Of a stretch of DNA of 64,000 nucleotides, positions 54,800 to 64,000 are shown piece after piece. A program made the position numbers and the translations under genes. Positions within the stretch are counted from its first letter, which is position 1; the number at the start of each line of letters is the position of its first letter. Source of the DNA: Mesorhizobium sp. CU3. Lineage in GTDB: Bacteria; Pseudomonadota; Alphaproteobacteria; Rhizobiales; Rhizobiaceae. The stretch spans positions 1-64,000 of the forward strand of contig NZ_VFWX01000013.1 of the NCBI RefSeq assembly GCF_006442965.1. Reading direction: 5' to 3'. A model generated the notes under the pieces. The model was not told the origin of the DNA. It did not search any database and was given only the letters and a program-made list of their open reading frames with translations.

Positions 54800-55190
54800 G
54801 ATGGCAGCGGTCGCAGGCCATTGGCAACCTAATGATCTTGAGGGGTTGTCCGTTCAGGGTGAAGCGCAGGGGCGGCATCATGTTTCAAGCTGGCTTGGAA
54901 TGGCCGGGTGTCGCCTTGGACTTTGGGATTGGGAGAGTGGTAGCACCGGCCATGTGCGGGCATTTGCGGCGGAACCGCCCCGCGTAAGTTATGAGCAGAC
55001 GCCCGATCGCTCAATTTCGACTGAGTGCCCAAGGCGGAGGGAACAAACACCGATTCCATGTTCCATCCGTGTTCCGTGGAGTTTGTAATCCATGGAAAAA
55101 AGATTTCAGTTGAAACTGTGTTGCAAATCCGTTGCAGCAGGAACAGATAAGGGTATCAGATAAGTCTTTGTTTTTGTTAATTTAAATTAG
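54800..55190. other. Non-coding stretch next to tRNA-Gln
   Basis: In these 391 bp the only long open frame (plus strand) lacks a ribosome site and looks non-coding. The last 100 bp are AT-rich. This is the side of the tRNA 3' end, where an integrated element would join; I could not find a second copy of the tRNA end in the window. Confidence 0.45.
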
Positions 55191-55264
55191 TGGCTGGGGA
55201 ACCTGGATTCGAACCAGGACTAACGGAGTCAGAGTCCGTGGGTCTACCGTTAACCTATTCCCCA
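55191..55264 (-). tRNA. tRNA-Gln (anticodon CTG)
   Basis: Read on the minus strand, the acceptor arm TGGGGAA pairs with TTCCCCA, followed by G and an encoded CCA. The anticodon arm is ACGGA-CTCTGAC-TCCGT, with anticodon CTG reading glutamine codon CAG. The T arm CCTGG-TTCGAAT-CCAGG is perfect. The D arm (GGTTAACGG) is normal. The 3' end faces the gene-poor 48-55 kb stretch. Confidence 0.95.
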
Positions 55265-55458
55265 GCAGGCGCGGCTGGTGCCGCGCGAAGCGGGCGGCTA
55301 TGCGCCGCGAGCGCTGCCTTGTAGCCGCCATCGAAAAATAGTCAAGCCCGTAGCTGAGTTCAACTGCAGGCTTTTCCGATGCATGTCGTCTTCCCAAAAC
55401 CGCTCCGCATTTTTGGGCGACATGCGTGAGGCTAGCCAACACCGCAGGCGCCAGGCTT

Positions 55459-56391
55459 TCAGCCCTCGCCCTTGCTGTATTGCGAATGCTCGAAGAGCAG
55501 CACCACGCCGAGCCCGATCACCAGCGGAATGATGAGGTAGAACAGGCGAAAGACGAGGAGGGCGGCGAGCACGCCGACCGGGTCCATGTCGGAAAGCCCG
55601 GTCAGGAAGACCACCTCGAACACGCCGAGCGCGCCGGGCGCATGCGACAACAGGCCGATCGAGAACGACACCATGAACACGCCGAGTATGACGAAATAGC
55701 CGGGATTGCCGGCCTCGGGCAGAGCGAAATAGATGATCGCTGCCGCCGCCAGCAGTTCGACCGGGCCGATCAGCAACTGCCGCGCCACGATCGGCAGCGC
55801 CGGATAGTGGAGCACGAAGCTGCCGACCTTCAGCGGCCTCAGCCCGAGCCAACTGCCGAAGGCATAGGCGCCGACGAGGAGAAGCATGGCGACACCCGCG
55901 CCAAACGCGGCGCCATGATGCGGCGCGCCGGTGAAGCGGTCGATGATCTGCGGCTCGAAGAGCAGAACGAGGCCGCCGAGGAAGACGCTGGAGAGGATGA
56001 ATGTGAACCAGCATATCGCCACCAGCACGCCGATCTCCTGGCCGGTCAGCCCGCGCGTGCCGTAAGCGCGGTAGCGGATCACCGCGCCCGAAAACACCGA
56101 GCCGCCGATATTGTGCGACACCGCGTAAGTGGTGAAGGAGCAGATCGTGACGAACAGCCACGACACTTTCTTGCCGATATGCAGGAGCGCGATGTGGTCG
56201 TAGCCGGCAAGCGAGGCGTAGGCGAGCACCGCGCTCAGCCCGGCAAGCACCCAGCCGCGCGCCGGGACGGCGGCAATGCCTGCCCAGACGTCGTTGAGCG
56301 AAATGCCGCGCAATTCGTGAATGAGCAGCCACAGCGAGAACGCCACCGCCGCGATGCCGATGACCGGCCAGAAAAAGCGCTTCCAATTCAT
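55459..56391 (-). CDS. YbhN-like / lysylphosphatidylglycerol synthase-type membrane protein
   Basis: This 310-residue inner-membrane protein has about seven to eight helices and belongs to the UPF0104 family, which is the flippase-like domain of MprF. Conserved pieces are SFTTYAVSHNIGGSVFSGAVIRYRAY, LSHAPGALGVFEVVFL and LVFRLFYLIIPL. It lacks the MprF synthase domain, so it likely handles a lipid or polyprenyl substrate. ATG 56391. It lies between the tRNA and the divergent ppx gene. Confidence 0.85.
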   Translation of the reverse strand: MNWKRFFWPVIGIAAVAFSLWLLIHELRGISLNDVWAGIAAVPARGWVLAGLSAVLAYASLAGYDHIALLHIGKKVSWLFVTICSFTTYAVSHNIGGSVFSGAVIRYRAYGTRGLTGQEIGVLVAICWFTFILSSVFLGGLVLLFEPQIIDRFTGAPHHGAAFGAGVAMLLLVGAYAFGSWLGLRPLKVGSFVLHYPALPIVARQLLIGPVELLAAAAIIYFALPEAGNPGYFVILGVFMVSFSIGLLSHAPGALGVFEVVFLTGLSDMDPVGVLAALLVFRLFYLIIPLVIGLGVVLLFEHSQYSKGEG

Positions 56392-56647
56392 GGCGAGATG
56401 GTCATGCGTTGCGGCTCATGCGGCGATGTTGCCCCGTCTGTTCGTGCGCCCGGCTTCATTTGAGACATGCCTGATCGAAGCCGGCTATTCAACCGGCAAG
56501 AGATTGCCCTGGCGTGACCCATGTCAAAATTCGGCCCTGCGCTCTTGGTGATTGCGGATCGCGCTGCTAGTCTGTTGCCAACTTTGAAACAAATCGAGGT
56601 GCCTGCTGCGTCCGTTCCCGGTTCGCGCGGCGCCGGAAGGAACTGAA

Positions 56648-57982
56648 GTGGAAGACCACGACACCGGCGCGGGCGCGTCGGCAGTGGGTGTGTCCGGGGC
56701 ATCGCCGACAGGTGAGGCGAGCCCGTCCGCCGCGCGGTTCAGCCGCCATGCGGGCGCGCATGCCAGACATGCCGACCAAAGACTGTCAGATCATGCCGAG
56801 CGGCCGAAGGGCAAGGCGCGCAAGCGGCGCAAGCGCAGGCGCGGCCGCAAGGTTTTCGCGCGCGACGAGGCCGCGTCCGCTCAGGCGACGGCGCCTGCCG
56901 CCGACCCGCCGACCCAGCCCCAACCCGAGCCGTCGCAACCGCAGCCCAGGCCGCCGGCTCAAACGGGGCCGCGCCCGTTCCAAGAACTGCCGGTTTTCGC
57001 CGCGCTCGATCTCGGCACCAACAATTGCCGGCTGCTGGTCGCGGTTCCTGCGCGTCACGGCCAGTTCCGCGTCATCGACGCCTTCTCGCGCATCGTCAGG
57101 CTGGGCGAGGGGCTGACCGCTTCCGGCCGGCTGGGCCAGGCCGCGATGGACCGCGCCGTCGAGGCGCTGAAGGTTTGCGGCGAGAAGCTGCGCAACCGCA
57201 AGATCCGCAAGGCCAGGCTGATCGCCACCGAAGCCTGCCGTTCGGCCGCCAACGGCGTCGAGTTCCTCGCTCGTGTCGAGCGCGAGGCCGGGCTGAAGCT
57301 GGAGATCATCGACCGCCAGACCGAGGCCCGCCTTGCCGTCTCCGGCTGCGGCTCGCTGGTCGAGCGCGACACGCAGGGCGTGGTGCTGTTCGACATCGGC
57401 GGCGGCTCCTCCGAAATCGCGCTGATCGACCTCACCGGCCGGCGCTCGCCGCGCCTTGCCAACCACATCGTCTCCTGGACCTCGCTACCGGTCGGCGTGG
57501 TTTCGCTGGCCGAGCGCTTCGGCGGCCGCACGGTGACGCGCGAAACCTTCGCCGCCATGGTCGACGACGTCGCGGCGCGGCTGAAGGCTTTCGACGGCCG
57601 CGACCGGCTCGCGCATGTGCTGGCCAGCCCCAATTTCCATCTGCTCGGTACGTCGGGCACGGTCACCACGCTGGCCGGCGTGCATCTCGACCTCGAGCGC
57701 TACGACCGTCGCCGCGTCGACGGGCTGTGGATGGATCGTGACAGCGTCGACCGCATGATCGAGAGGCTGATCGGCTGGGATTTCCAGCAGCGCTGCGCCA
57801 ACCCCTGCATCGGCGCCGACCGCGCCGACCTGGTGCTGGCCGGCTGCGCCATCCTCGAAGCGATCCGCGCCGTGTGGCCGTCCGAGCGCCTGCGCGTCGC
57901 CGACCGCGGCCTGCGCGAGGGAATCCTGAGCGAACTGATGGCCGATGATGGCGTCTGGCGCAACGAGGGGCGCCGCGCATGA
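56648..57982 (+). CDS. ppx: Exopolyphosphatase (Ppx/GppA family)
   Basis: This 444-residue protein cleaves terminal phosphate from polyphosphate, or pppGpp, in the ASKHA fold. The phosphate loops are seen as ALDLGTNNCRLLVAV (about 119-133) and FDIGGGSSEIAL (about 247-258), with IATEACRSAANG between. The first about 110 residues are a poorly ordered extension, first Lys/Arg-rich (KGKARKRRKRRRGRK), then Pro/Gln-rich. GTG 56648 follows GGAAGGAACTGAA. rlmE lies downstream, as in many alphaproteobacteria. Confidence 0.92.
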   Translation: MEDHDTGAGASAVGVSGASPTGEASPSAARFSRHAGAHARHADQRLSDHAERPKGKARKRRKRRRGRKVFARDEAASAQATAPAADPPTQPQPEPSQPQPRPPAQTGPRPFQELPVFAALDLGTNNCRLLVAVPARHGQFRVIDAFSRIVRLGEGLTASGRLGQAAMDRAVEALKVCGEKLRNRKIRKARLIATEACRSAANGVEFLARVEREAGLKLEIIDRQTEARLAVSGCGSLVERDTQGVVLFDIGGGSSEIALIDLTGRRSPRLANHIVSWTSLPVGVVSLAERFGGRTVTRETFAAMVDDVAARLKAFDGRDRLAHVLASPNFHLLGTSGTVTTLAGVHLDLERYDRRRVDGLWMDRDSVDRMIERLIGWDFQQRCANPCIGADRADLVLAGCAILEAIRAVWPSERLRVADRGLREGILSELMADDGVWRNEGRRA

Positions 57983-58319
57983 TCTCAAAAAGTGGCTGCG
58001 TTGCCTTGGCGAATAGTCGACCCCCACTCCGTCGAGCTTCGCTCGACACCTCTCCCCCGATCGACGGGGGAGAGGAAAGGCGCGAGGGCGCCGACCTTGG
58101 CTCCCTTCCTCTCCCTCCGGAGGGGGGAGAGGTGGCGCCGCGAAGCGGCGACGGAGTGGGGGAAGCCATTCGCGAAGCGCGCTGCCGCCGAAAAATGGCC
58201 ACGACTCGGCGAGCGATAAAAAGCGGACCGGAAATCCTGATCCTGAATTTCAGGGCCGGGCCAGCCAAATGTGGCGATCGGTTTTCGCGCAGGATCATGC
58301 TCGGGCAAGAAATCAGGCA
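57983..58319. repeat. Palindromic repeat between ppx and rlmE
   Basis: These 337 bp hold no gene. About 58017-58170 is a GC-rich inverted element: CCCCACTCCGTCGAG on the left matches the inverse of GGCGACGGAGTGGGGG on the right, with internal hairpins (CGAGCTTCGCTCG, CCTCTCCC/GGGGAGAGG, GCGCCGCGAAGCGGC). It resembles mobile palindromic elements. If transcribed it could separate ppx from rlmE. Confidence 0.7.
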
Positions 58320-59015
58320 ATGACCAAGAAACCCGAAAAGCCGGGCTCGGCCAGCATCCGCGTCCTCAAGACCCGCATCAAGAAGAAGAGCGGCCTGAAA
58401 GAATCCTCGCGCCGCTGGCTCGAGCGGCACATGAACGACCCCTATGTGCAGCGCTCCAAGGCCGACGGTTATCGCTCACGCGCGGCCTACAAGCTGATCG
58501 AGATCGACGACAAGCATCACCTGCTGAAGCCCGGCATGAAGGTGATCGACCTCGGCGCCGCCCCCGGTGGCTGGTGCCAGGTGGCTGCGGCGCGGACGAA
58601 GTCGAGCGCGGAAAATCCGCATGTCGTCGGCATCGACTATCTCGAAATGGACGCGGTGCCCGGCGCCGTCATCCTGCAGCTGGATTTCCTCGATCCCGAC
58701 GCGCCGCAAAAGCTCGCCCAAGCACTCGGCGGCCAGCCGGATATCGTGCTCTCCGATATGGCCGCCCCGACCACCGGCCATCGCCGGACCGACCATCTGC
58801 GAACCATGCATCTGTGCGAAGTCGCGGCCGATTTCGCGCTGCAGGTCCTGAAGCCCGGCGGCCATTTCCTCGCCAAGACATTCCAGGGCGGAGCGGAGAA
58901 CGAGTTGTTGACGCAGCTCAAGCAGAATTTCCGCTCCGTCCATCATGTGAAGCCACCGGCTTCGCGGGATGAATCGGTGGAGCTTTATCTGCTGGCGAAG
59001 GAGTTCAAGGGGTAG
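58320..59015 (+). CDS. rlmE: 23S rRNA (uridine2552-2'-O)-methyltransferase RlmE
   Basis: RlmE (RrmJ/FtsJ) methylates U2552 in the A loop of 23S rRNA. The 231-residue protein has the SAM motif VIDLGAAPGGW (75-85) and the catalytic tetrad Lys58, Asp146, Lys186 and Glu221, with spacings (88, 40, 35) close to those in E. coli. The basic N-terminal extension (about 1-35) suits rRNA binding. ATG 58320 has only a weak AGAAATCAGGCA ribosome site. A dispersed repeat lies just after the stop. Confidence 0.95.
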   Translation: MTKKPEKPGSASIRVLKTRIKKKSGLKESSRRWLERHMNDPYVQRSKADGYRSRAAYKLIEIDDKHHLLKPGMKVIDLGAAPGGWCQVAAARTKSSAENPHVVGIDYLEMDAVPGAVILQLDFLDPDAPQKLAQALGGQPDIVLSDMAAPTTGHRRTDHLRTMHLCEVAADFALQVLKPGGHFLAKTFQGGAENELLTQLKQNFRSVHHVKPPASRDESVELYLLAKEFKG

Positions 59016-59026
59016 CGCCTTTCCTT

Positions 59027-59168
59027 CTGCCCTTGTGGGAGAAGGTGGCCGCGAAGCGGCCGGGTGAGGGGTGCTCCAGGAAAAGCCAGCGTCTCACTCC
59101 GCTGGAACACCCCTCATCCGTCTCGGCGCTACGCGCCGATCCACCTTCTCCCACAAGGGGAGAAGGGA
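59027..59168. repeat. Dispersed intergenic repeat, copy 2 (inverted pair)
   Basis: The left arm (about 59027-59078, GTGGGAGAAGGTGGCC to GGTGAGGGGTGCTCCAG) is roughly the inverse of the right arm (59092-59168, which matches window position 1-77). The pair lies between the convergent rlmE and MFS genes and could fold into a long hairpin. It is shared with the copies at 1-80 and 63447-63634. Confidence 0.8.
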
Positions 59169-59174
59169 AGGGCC

Positions 59175-60596
59175 CTACTTCCCCGCCGTCCCAACCGATT
59201 CCAGCGTCTTCGGCGTGGCCAGCCGGCCATGCCCCGACACCGCGCTGCCGGCGTCCGCCGCCAGACGCATGAAAGTGATCGATGCTGCCGCCGACACCGC
59301 GGCCACGATGAAGAAGGCGATGTGGAAGTCGGCGAGCCGCAGCGGTCCGCCATGGATCGAGGTCGACACTTCCAGTATGCCGCCGGCCATCGCGACACCG
59401 AGCGCGATTGAGAGCTGCTGGAACACCGCGACGATCGGCGTTGCCTTGCTCGTGTCTGCTGACGAGACCTCGGCATAGGAGAGCGCGTTGACGCCCGTGA
59501 AGAACATGGAGCGGATGAAGCCGCCGACCAGCAATATCGCCAGCATCAGCACATAAGGTGTGTCTGGCGTGAACAGGCCGTAGATGGCGATCGAGGCGGC
59601 CGCGACCAGCGAGCCCCAGATCAGCACGCGGCGGAAACCGGCCAACCGGAAAAGCAATGCTGTGACGAACTTCATGCCAATGGCGCCGATCGCCGAGACG
59701 AAGGTGATCATGCCGGACTGGAACGGTGTCAGGCCGAAGCCGATCTGGAACATCAGCGGCAAAAGGAACGGCACCGCGCCGATGCCGATGCGGAACAGCG
59801 AGCCGCCTAGCACGGAAGCGCGAAACACCTGGTTGCGGAAGAGATCGAGCGCCAAGAGCGGGTTCCTGGCACGCCGGGCATGCAGCAGATAGAGCACGCC
59901 ACTTATCACGCCGACCGCCACGGTGATGAAACCCGCCATCGGTGGCAAGGCAGGCAGGCTGACCACCGAAAGGCCGAAGACGACGCCGGAAGCGGCGAGG
60001 CCGCTCAGCACGAAGCCCGGAAAATCGAGCGGCGGCGTCTCCGCGGGCTCGGTCTCCGGCAGGAAGCGGGTTGCGAGCCAGATGCCGAGAAGCCCGATCG
60101 GCACGTTGATGAGAAAAATCCAGTGCCAAGTGAAATAAGTGGTGATGAAGCCGCCGATGGGAGGGCCGACCAGCGGTCCGACCAGCGCCGGCACGGTCAG
60201 CCAGGACATCGCCGCGACGAGCTCGCTCTTCGGCGTGGCGCGCACCAGCACCAGGCGGCCGACCGGCGTCATCATCGCGCCGCCGATGCCCTGCAGAAAG
60301 CGCGACACGACGAAGGCCGGCAGCGAGTCGGAAAAGGCGCAGGCAATCGAGCCGGCGATGAACACGCCGATCGCGGCGCGGAACACGTTCTTGGCGCCGA
60401 ACCGGTCCGCCATCCAGCCGCTGATCGGAATGAAGATCGCCAGCGACACCAGATAAGCGGTCAGCGCCAGCTTCAGCGCGATCGGGCTGGTGTGGATGTC
60501 GACGGCGATCGCCGGCAGCGACGTCGCGATAACGGTCGAATCCATGTTCTCCATGAAAAGTGCGACCGCCAGTATGAGCGGAATGATGCGATTCAA
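59175..60596 (-). CDS. MFS drug/metabolite exporter (DHA2-type)
   Basis: This 473-residue protein has about 14 membrane helices. It shows the DHA2 signature near helix 1 (LFMENMDSTVIATSLPAI), GWMADRFGAKNVFRAAI (motif A, about 60-76), and FLQGIGGAMMTPVGRLVL (motif C region). It is probably a proton-driven exporter of small toxic molecules; substrate unknown. TTG 60596 with AGGGCG at 7 bp is the likely start. It is divergent from guaB. Confidence 0.88.
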   Translation of the reverse strand: MNRIIPLILAVALFMENMDSTVIATSLPAIAVDIHTSPIALKLALTAYLVSLAIFIPISGWMADRFGAKNVFRAAIGVFIAGSIACAFSDSLPAFVVSRFLQGIGGAMMTPVGRLVLVRATPKSELVAAMSWLTVPALVGPLVGPPIGGFITTYFTWHWIFLINVPIGLLGIWLATRFLPETEPAETPPLDFPGFVLSGLAASGVVFGLSVVSLPALPPMAGFITVAVGVISGVLYLLHARRARNPLLALDLFRNQVFRASVLGGSLFRIGIGAVPFLLPLMFQIGFGLTPFQSGMITFVSAIGAIGMKFVTALLFRLAGFRRVLIWGSLVAAASIAIYGLFTPDTPYVLMLAILLVGGFIRSMFFTGVNALSYAEVSSADTSKATPIVAVFQQLSIALGVAMAGGILEVSTSIHGGPLRLADFHIAFFIVAAVSAAASITFMRLAADAGSAVSGHGRLATPKTLESVGTAGK

Positions 60597-60898
60597 AGGA
60601 ACGCCCTGATATGTCTTAGCGAATGAGTCGTCGGACCGTCTTGGAGGCGAGCCGGCATATGCCCGGGCGGTATCACGCCTTGGCCCGGATGTCGCATTAA
60701 ATTGCTGTCACTTTTGTGCGACCGCAACCACTGGTGGCTTGAAAGGGGCGGAACGCAACAGTTTGCGATTGGACGCAACGACCGTCTTTTCAATGTCATC
60801 GCGACGTGTTACCAGCCAGCGCCAATCCTGAAAGGGAAGAAGAGAGTCGGCGCTGGCCAATTGGCCCAGCGCCTTTTCCGCATTCAAAAGGGCTGGCC
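60597..60898 (+). promoter_or_regulatory. guaB: guaB leader region
   Basis: This 302-bp divergent gap contains the guaB promoter and leader. The hairpin at 60849-60877 is terminator-like. A small alternative hairpin (CGCAA-CAGT-TTGCG, near 60757-60770) lies upstream. The guaB ribosome site AAAGGG lies about 6 bp before ATG 60899. No promoter motif could be assigned firmly. Confidence 0.45.
60849..60877 (+). terminator. Terminator-like hairpin in the guaB leader
   Basis: GGCGCTGG (60849-60856) pairs perfectly with CCAGCGCC (60866-60873), followed by TTTT (60874-60877). The guaB ATG is 22 bp further on. The neighbouring gene on the left is transcribed away, so this hairpin can act only on RNA started within the guaB leader. 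The T run is short (four), so termination would be partial; this suits an attenuator. Confidence 0.6.
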
Positions 60899-62401
<1,503 letters not shown>

Positions 62402-63016
62402 TCAGGACGCCGCGCCCGACCGCCAGGGGCCGTGGCGCGGCCTGAGTTTCGCGGTGCTGCGGCTGTCGCGGCATGCGGCGGCGCTTTCCTTCGCTTCGTT
62501 CGCCGTCTTCCTGGCCATGAATGCGCTGGAGTTCTTCTATTTCCGCGGCTTGAGCGGCGGACTGCCTTCGCTCGACATGCGCCTGACCGGCTTCACGCCG
62601 GACGAGGGCATGGCGTGGCTCACCGCGCTCGGCCGGCGCGGCGGCGAGATCATCATCGTCTGGCATTACCTGACCTTCGATCTTCTGTTCCCGGCGCTGC
62701 TGTCGCTCACTTTGGTCAGCCTGATCCTGGCGCTGGGCCGCCGGCTCAGCAATTTCCGCGCCATGCCGGCGCAGTTGCAGGCGCTGTTTTCGCTGGTGCT
62801 GGTGCTGCCTTACACGATCGCCGATTATGTACAGAACCTCGTCGTGGCGCGGCTGTTGTCCGATCTCCAGTCGGCCAATCCCGATTCTCTGGCCTTCGCC
62901 TCGTCGCTGATCGTGACCAAATTCGCGCTGCTGGCGGTGCCGTTCTTCGTCATCGCGGTGTTCGCGCTGGCCGGCCAGCGGCGGCGCTAAGGCCATTCCA
63001 GGACAGGGTAGAGCAG

Positions 63017-63436
63017 ATGCACCAGACCGCCATCTTCTGGCCGATGCTCGCCCAGGTGCTGCTGGTCTATATCGTCTATCTGGTGATGGCGAAGCGACGC
63101 CATGGCGCGGTGAAGTCCGGCGAGGCCAGGGTCAGCGCCTACAAGGTGCGCACGACCGAGCCGGCGTCGAGCGTGACCGTCGCCAACAACCTGATCAACC
63201 AGTTCGAGCTGCCGGTTCTCTTCCACGTTCTGTGTCTGGCGTTGTTCGTCACCAACGGCGTCAACTATCTGACGCTGGTCTTGATGTGGCTCTTCGTCCT
63301 GACGCGCTACGCCCACGCTTTCGTGCATCTCACCAGCAACAATCTGATGCACCGCAGCGGCATGTTCTTTCTCGGCGCGGGCATTCTGCTGGTCGCCTGG
63401 ATCTGGTTCGCGTTCCACCTGCTCGGGGTGGTCTGA
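63017..63436 (+). CDS. MAPEG-family membrane protein
   Basis: This 139-residue protein has about four membrane helices and fits the MAPEG family (membrane-associated eicosanoid/glutathione metabolism): NNLINQFELPVLFHVLCLAL and the later RYAHAFVHLTSNNLMHRSGM are its two signature blocks. Bacterial members are of unknown role, some with glutathione transferase activity. ATG 63017 follows AGGGTAGAG. It lies 26 bp after the preceding membrane-protein gene. Confidence 0.85.
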   Translation: MHQTAIFWPMLAQVLLVYIVYLVMAKRRHGAVKSGEARVSAYKVRTTEPASSVTVANNLINQFELPVLFHVLCLALFVTNGVNYLTLVLMWLFVLTRYAHAFVHLTSNNLMHRSGMFFLGAGILLVAWIWFAFHLLGVV

Positions 63437-63446
63437 GCGCGTCTTT

Positions 63447-63634
63447 CCCTTCTCCCCTTGTGGGAGAAGGTGGCCGAGCGAAGCTCGGTCGGATGAGGGG
63501 TGCTCCAGCTTGACGCAGACCTTTGCCAGCGTTGGACGCCACGACGAGATCGCCAGCGTCTCACTCCGCTGGAACACCCCTCATCCGTCTCGGCGCTGCG
63601 CGCCGATCCACCTTCTCCCACAAGGGGAGAAGGA
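63447..63634. repeat. Dispersed intergenic repeat, copy 3 (inverted pair)
   Basis: The left arm (63447-63508, TCTCCCCTTGTGGGAGAAGG to GGATGAGGGGTGCTCCAG) is roughly inverse to the right arm (63559-63634, identical in nearly all bases to window position 1-77). The pair lies between the convergent MAPEG and rnd genes, and the whole could fold into a long hairpin and act as a two-way terminator. Confidence 0.82.
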
Positions 63635-63644
63635 GAAGAGGGCT

Positions 63645-64000
63645 CTACAGCTCGAACACCGCGATCCGGCGCTTGTCGAACTTGATGCCGATCTCGCCGC
63701 GCACCAGCCTGAGCGCCTGGTCGCCGAACACGGCGCGCCGCCAGCCTTGTAGCGCCGGCACGTCGGCCTCGTCGCCTTCGGCCGCGATCCGGTCTATGTC
63801 GTCGCTGGAGGCGAGCACTTTCGTCGCGACGCCTTCCTTTTCGGCGACGATCCTGAGCAGCACCTTGAGCAGCTCCGCCGCAGCACTCGAGCCTTCCGGC
63901 GGCTGCACGCTCTTCGGCAGTTTCGGCATCGCGTCCCTGGGCAGCGCAAGCGCCGCATTGACGGCGCCAAGCAGCGCCGTAGCGGTCGCCGAGCGTTCCC
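63645..64000 (-). CDS. rnd: Ribonuclease D, C-terminal part (runs off the window)
   Basis: The visible about 117 residues end in QGWRRAVFGDQALRLVRGEI and FDKRRIAVFEL, the usual end of alphaproteobacterial RNase D, after PRDAMPKLPKSVQPPEG and a helical HRDC-like region (AAELLKVLLRIVAEKEGVAT, then ASSDDIDRIA). RNase D is a 3'-5' exoribonuclease for tRNA maturation. The gene continues beyond 64000; the catalytic DEDD part is outside the window. The identification is based on the C-terminal part only. Confidence 0.8.
   Translation of the reverse strand, partial: ERSATATALLGAVNAALALPRDAMPKLPKSVQPPEGSSAAAELLKVLLRIVAEKEGVATKVLASSDDIDRIAAEGDEADVPALQGWRRAVFGDQALRLVRGEIGIKFDKRRIAVFEL

Noticed and set aside
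54789..55088. A 99-residue plus-strand frame next to tRNA-Gln
   Set aside because: It starts inside the antisense of the small helical gene, has no ribosome site, and its residues look random.
55298..56386. A 362-residue minus-strand frame overlapping the YbhN-like gene
   Set aside because: It lies in another frame of the same strand; only the frame starting at 56391 shows membrane helices and family motifs.
57983..58319. Possible small gene between ppx and rlmE
   Set aside because: The open frames there read through a palindromic repeat in several frames equally, and none has a proper start.

Overview
The window is GC-rich, densely coded chromosomal DNA from an alphaproteobacterium of the Rhizobiales, most likely Mesorhizobium or a close relative. 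The grounds are an adjacent ndvB-ndvA pair (cyclic beta-1,2-glucan synthesis and export), the gene styles, and several short dispersed repeats of the kind common in Mesorhizobium intergenic DNA. The taxon is inferred from recognised gene content; no search was run.

Layout. 0.1-8.2 kb: a complete five-step histidine-utilisation locus, hutC-hutF (minus) divergent from hutI-hutH-hutG-hutU-hutD (plus), with a TGTA-N2-TACA palindrome in the divergent promoter. 8.4-19.2 kb: ndvB (2859 aa) and ndvA. 19.2-22.0 kb: a lone ccmC, a DSD1-type PLP enzyme and a D-lyxose isomerase-like cupin. 22.0-28.0 kb: six overlapping minus-strand genes (DUF4129, DUF4350, MoxR ATPase, DUF58, SpoIIM-like, RDD). Divergent from them are two tandem paralogous membrane proteins (28.1-30.0 kb). 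30.0-32.1 kb: a TPR protein and a small membrane protein. 32.2-37.1 kb: an FAD amine oxidase, a fused permease/ATPase amino-acid ABC transporter with its binding protein, and a divergent LacI regulator facing two palindromic operators. 37.2-43.6 kb: a minus-strand catabolic set (Tat-exported peptide-type binding protein, alpha/beta hydrolase, isochorismatase-like hydrolase, M24 enzyme of the DddP type, GlxA-type AraC regulator). 43.7-47.8 kb: free-methionine sulfoxide reductase, YeiH exporter, a structured terminated RNA element ahead of a GNAT gene, and an aldehyde dehydrogenase.

48.2-55.2 kb is a gene-poor, decayed accessory stretch ending at tRNA-Gln(CTG). It holds three Tad-type pseudopilin genes, a Gly/Asn-rich secreted protein, a frameshifted HNH nuclease and several very small genes. 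From 55.4 kb the core chromosome resumes: a YbhN-like membrane protein, ppx, rlmE, an MFS transporter, guaB (with a terminator-like hairpin in its leader), two small membrane proteins and the 3' part of rnd running off the right edge.

The main candidates for something new are the overlapping MoxR/DUF58/SpoIIM/RDD membrane module, the DddP-like enzyme that keeps all six metal ligands but appears to lack the catalytic Asp, the RNA element before the GNAT gene, and the possible attenuator in the guaB leader.
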